Shown here: piece by piece, positions 46,117 to 56,120 of the stretch | Position numbering within the stretch: position 1 is the first letter of the stretch | How the letters are laid out: each line of letters starts with the position of its first letter | NCBI GenBank assembly: GCA_020747015.1 | Contig: JAGTJM010000038.1 | Location: forward strand, 124,001 to 188,000 | Direction of reading: 5' to 3' | Length of the DNA stretch: 64,000 nt | DNA from: Pyrenochaeta sp. MPI-SDFR-AT-0127 | Lineage: Eukaryota > Ascomycota > Dothideomycetes > Pleosporales > Cucurbitariaceae | Made by a program: the position numbers and the translations under genes | The notes under the pieces: model-generated | The model's input: the letters and a program-made list of their open reading frames with translations, nothing else | Databases searched by the model: none | Told to the model about the DNA's origin: nothing

Positions 46117-47214
46117 TCATACTCTGCCCCGCCTGCCAGTCTTCTCATTGAAGTCTTGCAATGCTTCCTTCAGCCCTGGCCAATTGTTGACAACGTTCTT
46201 CATACCCTCGATTGTTCGAAGATAATTCTCGGGAACCTCATTCAGCTTTCTGCCCTTGTGGGCCCCTGTCTTGAATATATACGTTTCGGAAGGCGGCCGT
46301 GTGTTTGATCGGGTAGTCTGACGCTGTTTTGGTACTAGCTGTCGTGTTTGTGGTGGCTGTGGTTTCGTTTGCATCGGCGGCTGTTGCGGTGCTCCAGTAC
46401 GTCCTTGTCCTGGCCTGTGAAACTCGAAGGCTTCCCGTAGGCCGGGATGTTTTACTTCGTAGATATCCAGCTGGCCACCTATGGTACGAAGATAGCTTTC
46501 GGGAACATCCAAAAAGTGCACTCCAGAGTGCTTCCCCCAATTAAATACGTAGTCGCCGGCAGTGTTCGCTCCTGCTGGTCTGGTAGCCTTTGTCGTGCTC
46601 TCAGCATTGGGGACAACGGACGTCGATGATGATGCAAACGAGATATATGAAGCTGATTCTGTGGGCGTGTTTTCCTCTTGCAGGCCGTACTTCTCCATCC
46701 CTGTCGATAGCAGCGGGAATCCTGCCTGCCACAGTGCCTTGTAGATTACGACAGCATCTTGCACCGTAAACATGACCTCTGCTCTCCGTATCTTTCCCTT
46801 GCCTGTCAGAGGCTGGTCCATCTGTACATTTATCATCATGTCCTCTGCGTCGTACATATCCAGATCATCCGTGTCGTCCGAGTCTGAGCCATCGTCTGTG
46901 ATGAGCTCGCCCTCCTCCAGCTCAGAATCACCAGTGTCGTCCAGCGCAATCGGATCATACTGGCTTCCGATGCCGTTTGATCTGTGGAAGTTGTTCCCAT
47001 TTGACGCAAAGGATATGAAATCCTGTTCCATCTCGTGTCCGCTCTGCTGATTACGCGAGGGTCTTCCGCCGCTCAAGTTTCCACGACCGCGCCCGCGACG
47101 AGCATTGTGTATAGCCTTCTGTCGTGCCTTGTGCCGTATCGGGGGAGGTCCTGCTGGTTTGGGTTTTCGCTGAGCCGCTGCACTTGCGCGCCGCTTCTGG
47201 CACGGGCGCGGCAT
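46117..47214 (-). CDS. Hypothetical protein with two ExoX-C-like repeats
   Basis: Single exon, 365 residues. The N-terminus (residues 1-60) is very basic with an RGRGRG run, consistent with nuclear import or RNA binding. Residues 92-126 are acidic. Two copies of a 45-residue repeat follow: residues 221-265 (YVFNWGKHSGVHFLDVPESYL, then HPGLREAF) and 310-354 (YIFKTGAHKGRKLNEVPENYL, then WPGLKEAL). Each has the G-x-H-x-G followed by V-P-x-x-Y-L pattern of the short domain at the C-terminus of exonuclease X-like proteins, also found as a stand-alone repeat in fungi. No exonuclease domain is present, so catalysis is not expected; the repeats may bind nucleic acid, an inference. A Pro/Gln-rich linker separates them. 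Confidence 0.78.
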   Translation of the reverse strand: MPRPCQKRRASAAAQRKPKPAGPPPIRHKARQKAIHNARRGRGRGNLSGGRPSRNQQSGHEMEQDFISFASNGNNFHRSNGIGSQYDPIALDDTGDSELEEGELITDDGSDSDDTDDLDMYDAEDMMINVQMDQPLTGKGKIRRAEVMFTVQDAVVIYKALWQAGFPLLSTGMEKYGLQEENTPTESASYISFASSSTSVVPNAESTTKATRPAGANTAGDYVFNWGKHSGVHFLDVPESYLRTIGGQLDIYEVKHPGLREAFEFHRPGQGRTGAPQQPPMQTKPQPPQTRQLVPKQRQTTRSNTRPPSETYIFKTGAHKGRKLNEVPENYLRTIEGMKNVVNNWPGLKEALQDFNEKTGRRGRV

Positions 47215-47980
47215 TCTGTGGACGTGACGTGTGGATGCAGTGGAATGTGCTCATGGTGGAGGGTCAATAATTCGGGACCCGCGCACAGACTTCAACATCA
47301 TCGCCCTTCCTTAATGACGTCCGCAGGTATTCAGGTACCAACCACCACACCCACAATCGAAAGCCCCCTCTAAGCGCTCCCCCCAACGCAGTTCATCCAG
47401 CAAACAAACAGGACCGTAGTCCCTTGCCAATAACAATAGAGAACTTGGAGCACGTCGTTGTGCAGAGACAGGGAATGATTCCCAGTAGACTGAACCCTCT
47501 TGTTCTAGAAATCCCAGAGCGAGACGCATAATAGGCTTGTCTAGCAAACTACGTGCGAGGAGTCCAGTGGGTTTCTCAATTTAGAACGGTTGAATCCTCC
47601 CTCGTGCTGGCCAGCGTATGTGTATCTTTTGGCTCCTGATGCCTTTGAACCAGAAAGGATCCATTAACAAATCTTTGGATCCTTTGCACATGAATCTTTG
47701 CAATGCTAGAACACGTGCACATTTTCACATAACTGCGCACGGCGTAAGCTTATGCCAGATCATTGGTGAGTGTGCTGCAGGATCCGTGGAGGCTGAGTGC
47801 GGCCATGGGGGCCGATTCCGTGCGCCCCGCCTCGTGTCACTCAGACTTCATCATCTGCGACGCTCAGTGTTCTCACTACACTCATGCATCACGTCTTCTG
47901 ATTGTTAGCTATAGGCGAGATTCGAACTCCCTATAGCGACTGATGACCATGCTACTCACTCAACTCGCCCGGAGCATCTC
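47215..47980. other. Intergenic with a short perfect hairpin
   Basis: 766 bp between divergent genes. At 47908-47937 lies gctatagg..cctatagc with an inner gag/ctc pair around attcgaa, a stable hairpin about 45 bp before the kinase start. Its minus strand contains GAGTTCGAATCTC, like a tRNA B box, but no cloverleaf can be drawn. Confidence 0.55.
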
Positions 47981-50900
47981 ATGGCGCGACCAGGCTACGA
48001 AGAGGACCTCCTTCGACAGTGGTTTCCAGCCGACGCGGAAGCATCAAGCATACATTTGACTGAAAGCGACGTTTGCGGCATCTCAGAAGTTTTGAAAAAC
48101 AACTCACGAGAGAGCTGGGGCCGTATTCCAAGAATATATAGCGTGCTTCGGAAGATTGGCAGGCTGGACACGATCGATGCATTCATAGATAACGATATCA
48201 CAGATGTCTACTTTCCTTTCTCTAAAACCACTTTGCCCGAGGCATTGCGAGAGCACTCTGCACGACTCAGATTCCTTGAACTACAACATCTTGTGTTCAA
48301 TACCGACGCACTCAACCTCGAGCGACATGCACGACACGGGCATTTCAGCGAATCCCAGCAGGTTCCCTTGAAAAAGGTCAGAGAGCTAGGAAAGGGTGGT
48401 TATGGTTACGTCGACCATGTTGTCAGCACGATCAGTCACAAAGCCTATGCACGAAAGCTTATATCAAGAGGCAGGACCTTTAAGCGGGATAAGCAAGTCT
48501 TACAGTCCTTTGTAAGAGAGCTATCCAATCTTAAGCGCTTGTCACACAGGCACTTGGTTGATCTGATCGGAAGTTACACGGACAAGAAATTTGTGGCAAT
48601 TCTCATGCTTCCGGTAGCGGACTGCAACCTCGAGACTTTTCTCGACGAAATACATGCCAATCACCAAGCGCAATCATTTCTTCGGCCGTTCTTTGGGTGT
48701 CTTACATCGGCCCTTTCCTACTTGCACGACAAACAAATCCGCCATAAGGATATAAAGCCTTCCAATGTATTAGTCAAGCATGACCAAGTCTACCTCACTG
48801 ATTTTGGAACATCGTTGGATTGGTCTGACCTCGGCAACAGCACGACAGCGACCGCCCCTCCCACAACGCCACGCTACTGCGCGCCAGAGGTAATGGCATA
48901 CATTGAGCGCAACACATCATCTGATATCTGGTCACTTGGATGTGTCTTTCTGGAGATGTGGACAGTTCTCAGAGGTCATACTCTAGACGACCTCAAGTGC
49001 CACATGACTTCTCATGGAACTCACACAAGAGAATACCACTCAAACCTGGAGGGCATCACGACTTGGATTGAAATGCTCAAACTCTTCCCTGGGCCCTCTT
49101 GCGACCTTACACCCTCATTATGGATATCGAAAATGGTACAACAATCTCCGGCCGCACGTTGGTCAATCCACAGCCTTGAGAATCATATACAAGAAGCGAG
49201 TAGCGACCCGTCAGCGCAGTATGCATACAGTGGACATTGCTGCCTAGAATCTGATGATGAAACTTCAGACAGTACTGACATGTCAGATGCTCTCACAACT
49301 GTCTCAGAAGGTGGTCCCGAAACTTCGTGGCCTCTGTCAAAGTCACTCGTGGGGAGTCCTGTCAAGGACAACAAATCAACAGGCAGCCTCAACTCAGAGG
49401 ATTCGGCAATCATACATACGGAACCCGCATTAATAGAAGCTCCTAATGCCGAAGCTGATGTTCCAATTCCATTGATTGTAGTCAGCGACTCAGTCACTCC
49501 CCGGCCGTATGTTGAGGATGAAAAGATATCTTTGGCGCGAGAATCACATGAGCTTTTGGGAGCTGTTGCCGAGATTGAGACAAATAAAGATGAGCATGGT
49601 CAAGACCACCTACCCACTGCAATTCCAGAGAAAAATGCCTCTTTCGGCGATCTTGTATATCAGCCCCAGCACGCAGACCACATTACACATGACATCCGTC
49701 ACAATACACACTCTAAAACCTCTGAGTCTTCATCACTCGCTGATTCAGAACACGATTCCGACATGGCATTGAAACCTGGTCGCAGTGCCGCTCCACCATC
49801 TTGGGAGGGCACTCGACTCCCAATGCTTGGTCACCCAGAACGCGCAAAAGGGGCGGGCATAAGTCTTCCTGCAAGAGAAACGTACCGCGAACACCAAGGC
49901 TCAAATATTGACAAGCCCAATCCAAGGGACTCACCAAGTGTTCAACAACAATGCGCTATTTGTCAGAAGCGGACAGGCCGAAATACGTATACTGCCCTGC
50001 TTTCTTGCTCACATTGGATCCATGCATATTGTGACGTCGGTGACACACTATCAGCAGACTGTTTCATCTGTGCAAACATTAAACCCCACAAGCAAGCAAA
50101 TCGAGAGTTTGCCCCAACGCGTTTTAGCAAACCATCCAAACAATATCAAGTACAACCACGTTCACTGCCTATTCCTGTGACAGTACAAGGTTCGGAAATA
50201 AAAGAGCCCACTTCAAGACGATTCATTGATGTGATGCGAGGTGTTCTCGGTTCGACTTCGACAGACTCCGTGGGCACAAAAACACGTCAAAAGGAGAAGC
50301 TGACCCGGCAGTCTGGACGGACTTCTAGGAAACCAGGCTCCGACACGTATCTGCGGAGCCCAAGCCCCGGGCTTGTCAAGGATAGATATGAAAAAGATCA
50401 AAAAAGGACGTCACATGCCTCAGTTCATTCGAGCGCCAACGGAAACGCACGCCAGGAAGCGCCGTACAGGCGACGCTCCGGAGGGAAAGAGCTGCACCGA
50501 GAAGCGGCTGAACCCAGGCGCAGATCAGATGGCCGAAGCGACCGTAAATTCGTAACCGTAGACAGGGAGTCGTCTGCCGACGAGAAGGCACGCTATGAAG
50601 CGAACTATAAGAGGCGGTCCACCGAGGAGGACTCTCGACAAGCAACTCATGCCAAGCGCAAATCAGAAGCGCCGACGAGTGCTAACAGAACTTCCCAACT
50701 GGAGGAAGACGCAATTCGCTATATGCATAAGTCACGTGCAGTGCTTGAGAAAGGGATGCGCTATTCAGACTCACCTCCGCCGACTACTCCCATCCCGAGT
50801 GACCAGAAAAATCACTACCCATCTGGAGAATTTTCTTTTACTACGATACCCCTGAGTAGCCATCGTACTGTTGTTCGCGAACCAGAGCTCCACGGGCAAA

Positions 50901-51274
50901 GAAGCTCATCACTACTTGGTAGGTCGACGACAGACACCAGCCACTCAAATCTCTATGGTCAAGTCAGTGATGGCCTTGCAGAAGATGGAAGAGGCAGAGT
51001 TCGTCATCCGATGCCTTGGCCAGAAATTGGTGATCCAAAAAGATACGGACCGGAAGATGTAAGATGGGTATCTGGATCTCGCGCAGAGGAACAAGGCAGA
51101 CCAATTCACAAACCTGACGACACAATGCTAGGTTACGCACAGAGTGTCGATCCTACTCACTTCTCATATTCACGGACATATGGACCCGAGGATATTAGAT
51201 TTGCACAGCCTAATAGTGAGGGAAAGAACGCGAGAAAGTCACCTTCAGGCCGTAATGTCACATATGTATACTAG
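47981..51274 (+). CDS. Large protein kinase with a C-terminal RING-like finger
   Basis: Single exon, 1097 residues. Residues 1-125 form a helical N-terminal region. Residues 131-405 are a Ser/Thr kinase domain: glycine loop LGKGGYGYV (137-144), candidate ATP lysine Lys159, catalytic loop HKDIKPSN (255-262, HKD in place of HRD), DFG (274-276), APE (301-303) and SDIWSLGCVFLEMW. All catalytic residues are present, so it should be active. Residues 410-650 are Ser/Asp-rich and disordered. Residues 658-697 show a RING-H2-like cysteine pattern: CAIC, CSHWIHAYC and CFIC. The tail is basic, with imperfect units around DEKARYEANYKRRS and a YGPEDVRW / YGPEDIRF pair. A kinase joined to a RING-type finger would couple phosphorylation and ubiquitination, but the ligase role is unproven. 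A decayed copy of its 3' end lies at 53.6 kb. Confidence 0.88.
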   Translation: MARPGYEEDLLRQWFPADAEASSIHLTESDVCGISEVLKNNSRESWGRIPRIYSVLRKIGRLDTIDAFIDNDITDVYFPFSKTTLPEALREHSARLRFLELQHLVFNTDALNLERHARHGHFSESQQVPLKKVRELGKGGYGYVDHVVSTISHKAYARKLISRGRTFKRDKQVLQSFVRELSNLKRLSHRHLVDLIGSYTDKKFVAILMLPVADCNLETFLDEIHANHQAQSFLRPFFGCLTSALSYLHDKQIRHKDIKPSNVLVKHDQVYLTDFGTSLDWSDLGNSTTATAPPTTPRYCAPEVMAYIERNTSSDIWSLGCVFLEMWTVLRGHTLDDLKCHMTSHGTHTREYHSNLEGITTWIEMLKLFPGPSCDLTPSLWISKMVQQSPAARWSIHSLENHIQEASSDPSAQYAYSGHCCLESDDETSDSTDMSDALTTVSEGGPETSWPLSKSLVGSPVKDNKSTGSLNSEDSAIIHTEPALIEAPNAEADVPIPLIVVSDSVTPRPYVEDEKISLARESHELLGAVAEIETNKDEHGQDHLPTAIPEKNASFGDLVYQPQHADHITHDIRHNTHSKTSESSSLADSEHDSDMALKPGRSAAPPSWEGTRLPMLGHPERAKGAGISLPARETYREHQGSNIDKPNPRDSPSVQQQCAICQKRTGRNTYTALLSCSHWIHAYCDVGDTLSADCFICANIKPHKQANREFAPTRFSKPSKQYQVQPRSLPIPVTVQGSEIKEPTSRRFIDVMRGVLGSTSTDSVGTKTRQKEKLTRQSGRTSRKPGSDTYLRSPSPGLVKDRYEKDQKRTSHASVHSSANGNARQEAPYRRRSGGKELHREAAEPRRRSDGRSDRKFVTVDRESSADEKARYEANYKRRSTEEDSRQATHAKRKSEAPTSANRTSQLEEDAIRYMHKSRAVLEKGMRYSDSPPPTTPIPSDQKNHYPSGEFSFTTIPLSSHRTVVREPELHGQRSSSLLGRSTTDTSHSNLYGQVSDGLAEDGRGRVRHPMPWPEIGDPKRYGPEDVRWVSGSRAEEQGRPIHKPDDTMLGYAQSVDPTHFSYSRTYGPEDIRFAQPNSEGKNARKSPSGRNVTYVY

Positions 51275-51640
51275 CGTGCACAGTCCGCTTCTTTCTCTCT
51301 AATTCACGTCTCTCATAGGTTGGAAATAGTGTCAAATCTTGGTATTGTGGCTCGCAATACTGTGTCTGAAAAGTCACCTTGATTGTGTTGTAACCTAATC
51401 GACAAATCTAGCACAGAGACAGTAAGAAATCAGAGACAGTAAGAAATCAGAGACAGTAACAGATTGGTGCTATATATCAGTAGCTAGAAATGGATGTTGC
51501 TATACAGTGCTCCTAGAAGCGAAGATGGGCCTCATATGGCGCGTATGGCGCGTTCTTTCCGGTCAATGTTGTTGCCACGGCGCGAGCTCTACTTCTTTGT
51601 AGTGAGCGCAGCTACTCTACCTGTACTCTCGTTCTGATTG
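51275..51640 (+). repeat. 3' flank of the kinase gene, duplicated at 53.9-54.2 kb
   Basis: This sequence matches 53886-54230 over almost its whole length (for example ctagcgtgca, tcaatgttg, ccacggcgcgagct), with many substitutions. It shows that the duplication included about 350 bp downstream of the stop codon. Confidence 0.8.
51415..51459 (+). repeat. 17-bp tandem repeat, about 2.6 units
   Basis: agagacagtaagaaatc occurs twice perfectly and then partly. The duplicate copy near 54030 has a single unit only (agagacaataacaa), so the array expanded here, or contracted there, after duplication. Confidence 0.85.
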
Positions 51641-52251
51641 AGACGTTGTTCGACTTGAGTTTAGGTCTAAAGGTGGTATTGTTGCAAGTCGCACAGCACC
51701 GACTTGTGAACGGTTCAAGATTCTCAAGACAAAACTAGGATCAAAGCATGTCGTGTCCGAGCTCGATACTTGGGTCGTGATGTCCAGTCTTATTTGCGTA
51801 ATTCTTTCCCATCGATTAGGCCGTTTTTCCGATTGATAGCGCAAATGTTGAAGCTGTCTCGGTAGTCAGTCTTTTAGACGTGACATCGAGAGTCAAAAGT
51901 TGAGTGGTGGTCATGGCTGGGAACAACATCGAGTTCTATAATAACACGACTTTTACTCGCCGTCTTTGTTTCTTTGCTTCTCAGCACATTCATCCCGATC
52001 CCTGTTTTCATGAATATCGCGCGTGCATCATATTGACTCAGAGTGGATCATCCCCAAACCTTCCGGTGAAGAGTTCACGACGCCTTGTCACATTCGCACA
52101 TGAGCTGCTCTTCCTGGATCGACCCCGATCACCATAACAGACGTGCTTTCCGAGGTCCAAGTCTGCGCTCCATGGCGCACGATTGGTGGAGCATATCAGA
52201 TTCGTGTTGACCCTCGACTTTACGATGACAATTTTCAAGACTACCTACAGC
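51641..52251. other. Intergenic, no gene seen
   Basis: About 600 bp with short frames only, between the kinase 3' flank and the actin-like ATPase pseudogene. Confidence 0.45.
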
Positions 52252-53309
52252 TCATAACTCCTCGTGGCCATCGCGATATAGCTTCGACCGCCACTTGCAT
52301 CCGAAAGCACCATTGCTTGCGGGATCCATCTCAAATTGGATATCATCCATCCTGACATGCGCAGCTTCGGCCATGTAGCTTGTGCTCGTCCAGACTGAGC
52401 CATCAACACGCGCATCGTTCACCAGTTCGGATCCGAGCGTCTCCGCGAGAAGGTCGAGAAGCTCCACGGTTCCCCCTTGCTTCCCATACAAGAAGATGTG
52501 CTGTACATTGCCTAATTTGGAAACGTTGTTTTGCAGCTCTTCTTTGGCAGCCTCCAGTTGATCTTCTACGTCGAATCGTGGCCCATGGACAAAAGCTTCG
52601 ATGGGGCTGACGATACCTTCCTCTCCAATTTCATATAGTCCGATGTTGTACCAGTGAGTATCATAGTCTACCGCGAGCACCAGCCAGGGCTTCTCGTTAT
52701 ACGCTGGCGCACTATCTGGACTGAAAACCCTTATCACATTCTTAGCTCTGCGTCCAGCTGGCATGATTTGGCGCAGTCCTATTTGTTCAAGGGCCTGCTC
52801 TGCAAGTCGGCTTTGGTGACTTGACGGATCGTCGACACTGAGTGCGGCGAAGCAGAAATTGGTCCCAAGACGAGATTATACAGCTGTCTTGAGGGACGAC
52901 ATCAAAGCCTTGGTGCTGGTGAGATCCGCGCTGCGACAAAAGGCTATGTCCAGACGAAGCGCGGCTGGCAGACGATCAAGAACTTGGGTGACCCATTGAC
53001 ACAGTGCACTTGGTTCCGTGCGCGGTCCGGGTGTAGCGCGTCTCATGAATGATTGATATGCAGGCGATCCTTGAACTTGGGCGATGGGATAAGATGTTCC
53101 ATTGTTGAAATGAATCACAGCTGTGCTATTGATTGTTCGCCAACGACAGTCATTGCCCAAGAAGAGTTGACTTACCCGTAGTCGGGCGTGAGTCCAAAGG
53201 CTACACCGGGTGCGCGAGGGCGTAGTGGATCATAAGCAGTGACGCCGAGAATGGTGGTATGAAGGCAGAATGCGTACAGGAGCATAATCTTCAGGGTCCA
53301 GGGCGACAT
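52252..53309 (-). pseudogene. Hsp70/actin-like ATPase-type gene with a premature stop
   Basis: From the ATG at 53309 a secretory-type N-terminus (ILGVTAYDP after a hydrophobic run) leads to an actin-like first strand. Intron 53126-53175 (gtaagt..aatag, phase 2) joins TPDYG to TAVIHFNNGTSYPIA, the nucleotide-binding first hairpin. The frame then runs through YQSFMRRATPGP and SALCQWVTQVLDRL, meets a TAA at 52876-52878 after SSLKTAV, and continues in the same frame as SRLGTNFCFAALSVDD, QALEQIGLRQIM, then LVLAVDYDTHWYNIGLYEI and a C-terminal HIFLYGKQGG to the stop at 52252. No GT..AG pair removes the TAA in phase. Without it the product would be about 335 residues, like the fungal Hsp70-like actin ATPase family. 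A sequencing error or a very recent nonsense mutation would explain one stop in an otherwise good frame. Confidence 0.7.
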
Positions 53310-53599
53310 GTTGAGGACCGATGCTACTGATTGTGTAAGACGGACAATTAATCTTCGAGTTGCTCGGTTTCACGAAGTATTTGGAACATGGAAGGATGCA
53401 CTTGTGATGATGGCGAGGTCACTATATCTGGCAACAACACAAGTTGTAGCCTTGCACCTGCCAAGGTTCCACGTTCCTCGACCAATCGACAGGGGGCGAA
53501 GAGGCGTAGTTGCAAACGCGACATAGCCATGATTAGGAACAGCCAAGGTTGACCATTTTGAACCTTCAAGGCAGATTCAGCCCACATTCTCGCAGGGGT

Positions 53600-54230
53600 G
53601 CTTACCAAGTCGTCTACCGATGAGAAAGCACACTACGAAGCGGCGTATAAGCGGCATTCCGCTGAGAATGAGATGCAACGGGTAGCCGATGCTAGGCGCC
53701 GGGTAGATTCTCGCCCTGGCAAATTTGTTGATGTAGAGAGTGAGTCATCTTCTGATGAACAGGCGCGCTATGAAGCGGAGGATAAGAGGTGATCCACCGA
53801 GGAGGACATAAGATTTATACAGCCTGATAGCGAGGGAAAGAACGCGAAAAGGTTAGGTTCGAGCTGTAATATCACGTATGTATACTAGCGTGCATGATTC
53901 TCTTCTTTCTCTTTGATATATTCTACTATAGGTGGATACCAGTGTTAAATCTTAGTATTGCGGCTTATAGTACTGGTTTCTGAAAAATTGTATTAATCAT
54001 AGTGTGATAGCCATACCAGATAAACCTAGCAAAGAGACAATAACAAATTGGTGCTACATATTAGTAGCTAGAGGTGGATATCTACATGTAGTGCTCTAAG
54101 AAGCGAAGGGAGGTCTCATATAGTGCGTATGGCGCATCCTTTCCGGTCAATGTTGCTACCACGGCGCGAGCTCCATGTGGTGAGCGCATAGAGCGCCTGA
54201 TACTCTACCTGTACTCTCACTCTGATCCAC
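53600..54230 (+). pseudogene. Decayed copy of the 3' end of the kinase-RING gene
   Basis: The frame at 53598-53792 reads DEKAHYEAAYKRHS and DEQARYEAEDKR, matching the basic tail of the kinase gene (DEKARYEANYKRRS). After a TGA at 53790-53792 the text STEED jumps straight to EDIRFIQPDSEGKNA and ends NITYVY, equal to the kinase C-terminus (EDIRFAQPNSEGKNA, NVTYVY). About 550 bp of the source between TEED (about 50636) and PEDIRF (about 51187) is missing. The match continues about 350 bp past the stop. It has no start, kinase domain or RING, and cannot function. Confidence 0.88.
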
Positions 54231-54599
54231 CATTGTCATAGCGCTGATCAGGCCGCAAATTCGGCATCTTCGGGTAGTAAAATGGGCTGACAATGAAGTC
54301 CAGACCGCAAGTCATCGTATTCTGCCGATATCGCATGACGACCAATCGGGGATGAACTGTGAGACTTGACAGATTAGGAAACGTCGAATTTTCTTATCAG
54401 ATCATCTGATAAATCTCGATCCCCGATGACCTACAGCTCGTACTTCTCACAAATACATAAGACAGACTCTGAACTAAATGGTTTGAAAATGGTTTTACTC
54501 TCATGCTCATCTTGCTAGTCTGGGCGAAAAGCCGCCTTAATTCGATCTAACCCTTGCCCGGCCGTGCACTGGTGTCTGCCTACCTAGGTAGACTCCACC
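54231..54599. other. Intergenic, promoter of the oxidoreductase gene
   Basis: 369 bp between the duplicated fragment and the oxidoreductase ATG. No gene seen. Confidence 0.5.
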
Positions 54600-56120
54600 A
54601 TGTCAGACTTGAACGAGAGTGGCCCGAAGGGAGCCATATCGGAGCCAGATTTAAGTATTCAAGCCAGTGAAAGCTGGCTCTTAAAGGCAGTGAACAATGT
54701 CCAGCTCTTTACTCGCGTTCTGGGCTTCATTTTACCCTACAGCGTGCGCCTTCTCCGTCTTCGTATCACCGCCATCTATCACAACCTCACATACACACCG
54801 GTAGACAACCCTAAGAATGTAGTCATCGTTGGCGGCTCTTTTTCAGGTGTGCATCTCGCAAACTGGCTAGCTAATGCCGTACCAACCGGTTATCGCGTTG
54901 TCTTGGTGGAGAAGAATAGTCATTTCAATTACCTATTCGCGTTTCCACGTTACGCGGTCGTGCCCGGGTATGAGCAAGGTGCTTTCATCCCTTACTCGGA
55001 TATTCTTCGCAGTGCAACGAAGAAAGGGTCGTTGTTGCATATTCACACGAATGCGATCAGAGCGACGGCTAGCCAGCTCGAATTGGCGGATGGACAAACT
55101 ATCGATTATGCGTACCTGGTCATTGCCACGGGGTCCTCACAGCCGCCACCAGCCAAAATGAGATCATTCAAGCACGATTTGGCCTGTGAAGAGTTACGTA
55201 GCATCCAGCGCAGAGTTGCCCAAGCGGACAATATCGCGATACTGGGAAGTGGTGCTGTGGGCGTTGAGATTGCGGCAGATATCAAGAGCTACTTTCCCGA
55301 AAAGAATGTCACGCTGTTCAGTTCTCGCAGCGCCGTTATGCCAAATTTTGGAAAAAAGTTACAGATTCACGTCACCAACAGTCTGAATAAGCTTGGCGTA
55401 GCTGTGAGATACAACGAACGGCCACAGGCTATCCCTGGTGCAGACGAGATACGGTTTCCAGACGGAAAGACCGAAGAATTTGATTTCATAGTAAGTCAAA
55501 TCTACTACTCCTCCAATCATTTTCCTATCCTACATCATGTGGTTCATTGCTAAGACCGGTGGTTTTGCACAGCTTTCCTGCACTGGGCAAACACCCAATT
55601 CCGACATCATTCGTGACTTCTTGCCCGAAGCCATATCGAAGCAGACGGGCCGCATTCTGGTGCAACCAACGCTACAGCTGGCAGTGCCTGATAAAACTGT
55701 TTTCTCAAACATCTTCGCACTCGGTGATGTTGCTGAACACGGGGGCCCGCGCATGGCTCGGGCTGTATTCATGCAGGCTGGGATCGTGCGGGACAATGTA
55801 TTAGACCTGATTGCAGGACGGGTAGCTTCGCGTCGATATTCGCCAAGTGTAGGGATAGAAGGTGCTATTCAGCTCACGATTGGAAAGGTAAGTATCATTC
55901 CTGAAACCCCGTCCTGTGCAGCAGGATGTTGTCAAGGGAAGATTGTCAGGCTAACATCGATGATAATGCATAGGACGAATCGGTGGCTTACGTTCCGGGT
56001 GATGGCGGGAAAGATATGCTGTTTCCTGGTCGGCCATATCCAGACGACTTCCACATCGCGAAAGGGTGGGGGTTAGTTGGTGCAAAATATCCAGGTCGAC
56101 CGAAAGCAGCAACGAATTAG
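54600..56120 (+). CDS. AIF/FSP1-like FAD-dependent NAD(P)H oxidoreductase
   Basis: Pyridine-nucleotide-disulphide-type flavoprotein of the apoptosis-inducing factor/AMID group, which passes electrons from NAD(P)H to quinones. The three exons 54600-55490, 55573-55887 and 55974-56120 join in phase (introns of 82 and 86 bp) and give 450 residues. A hydrophobic N-terminal segment (VLGFILPYSVRLLRL) may anchor it to a membrane. The FAD Rossmann motif VVIVGGSFSGVHLANWLA is followed by VEKNSHFNYLFAFPRYAVVPGYE, the NADH Rossmann motif IAILGSGAVGVEIAADI, and NIFALGDVAEHGGPRMA near the end, which binds flavin. The last exon gives YVPGDGGKDMLFPGRPYPDDF and the stop at 56120. It converges on the dihydroxyacetone kinase gene with 119 bp between stops. 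Confidence 0.92.

Noticed and set aside
47908..47995. Possible tRNA gene on the minus strand
   Set aside because: A B-box-like GAGTTCGAATCTC is present, but neither acceptor pairing nor a five-bp anticodon stem can be formed at tRNA spacing.
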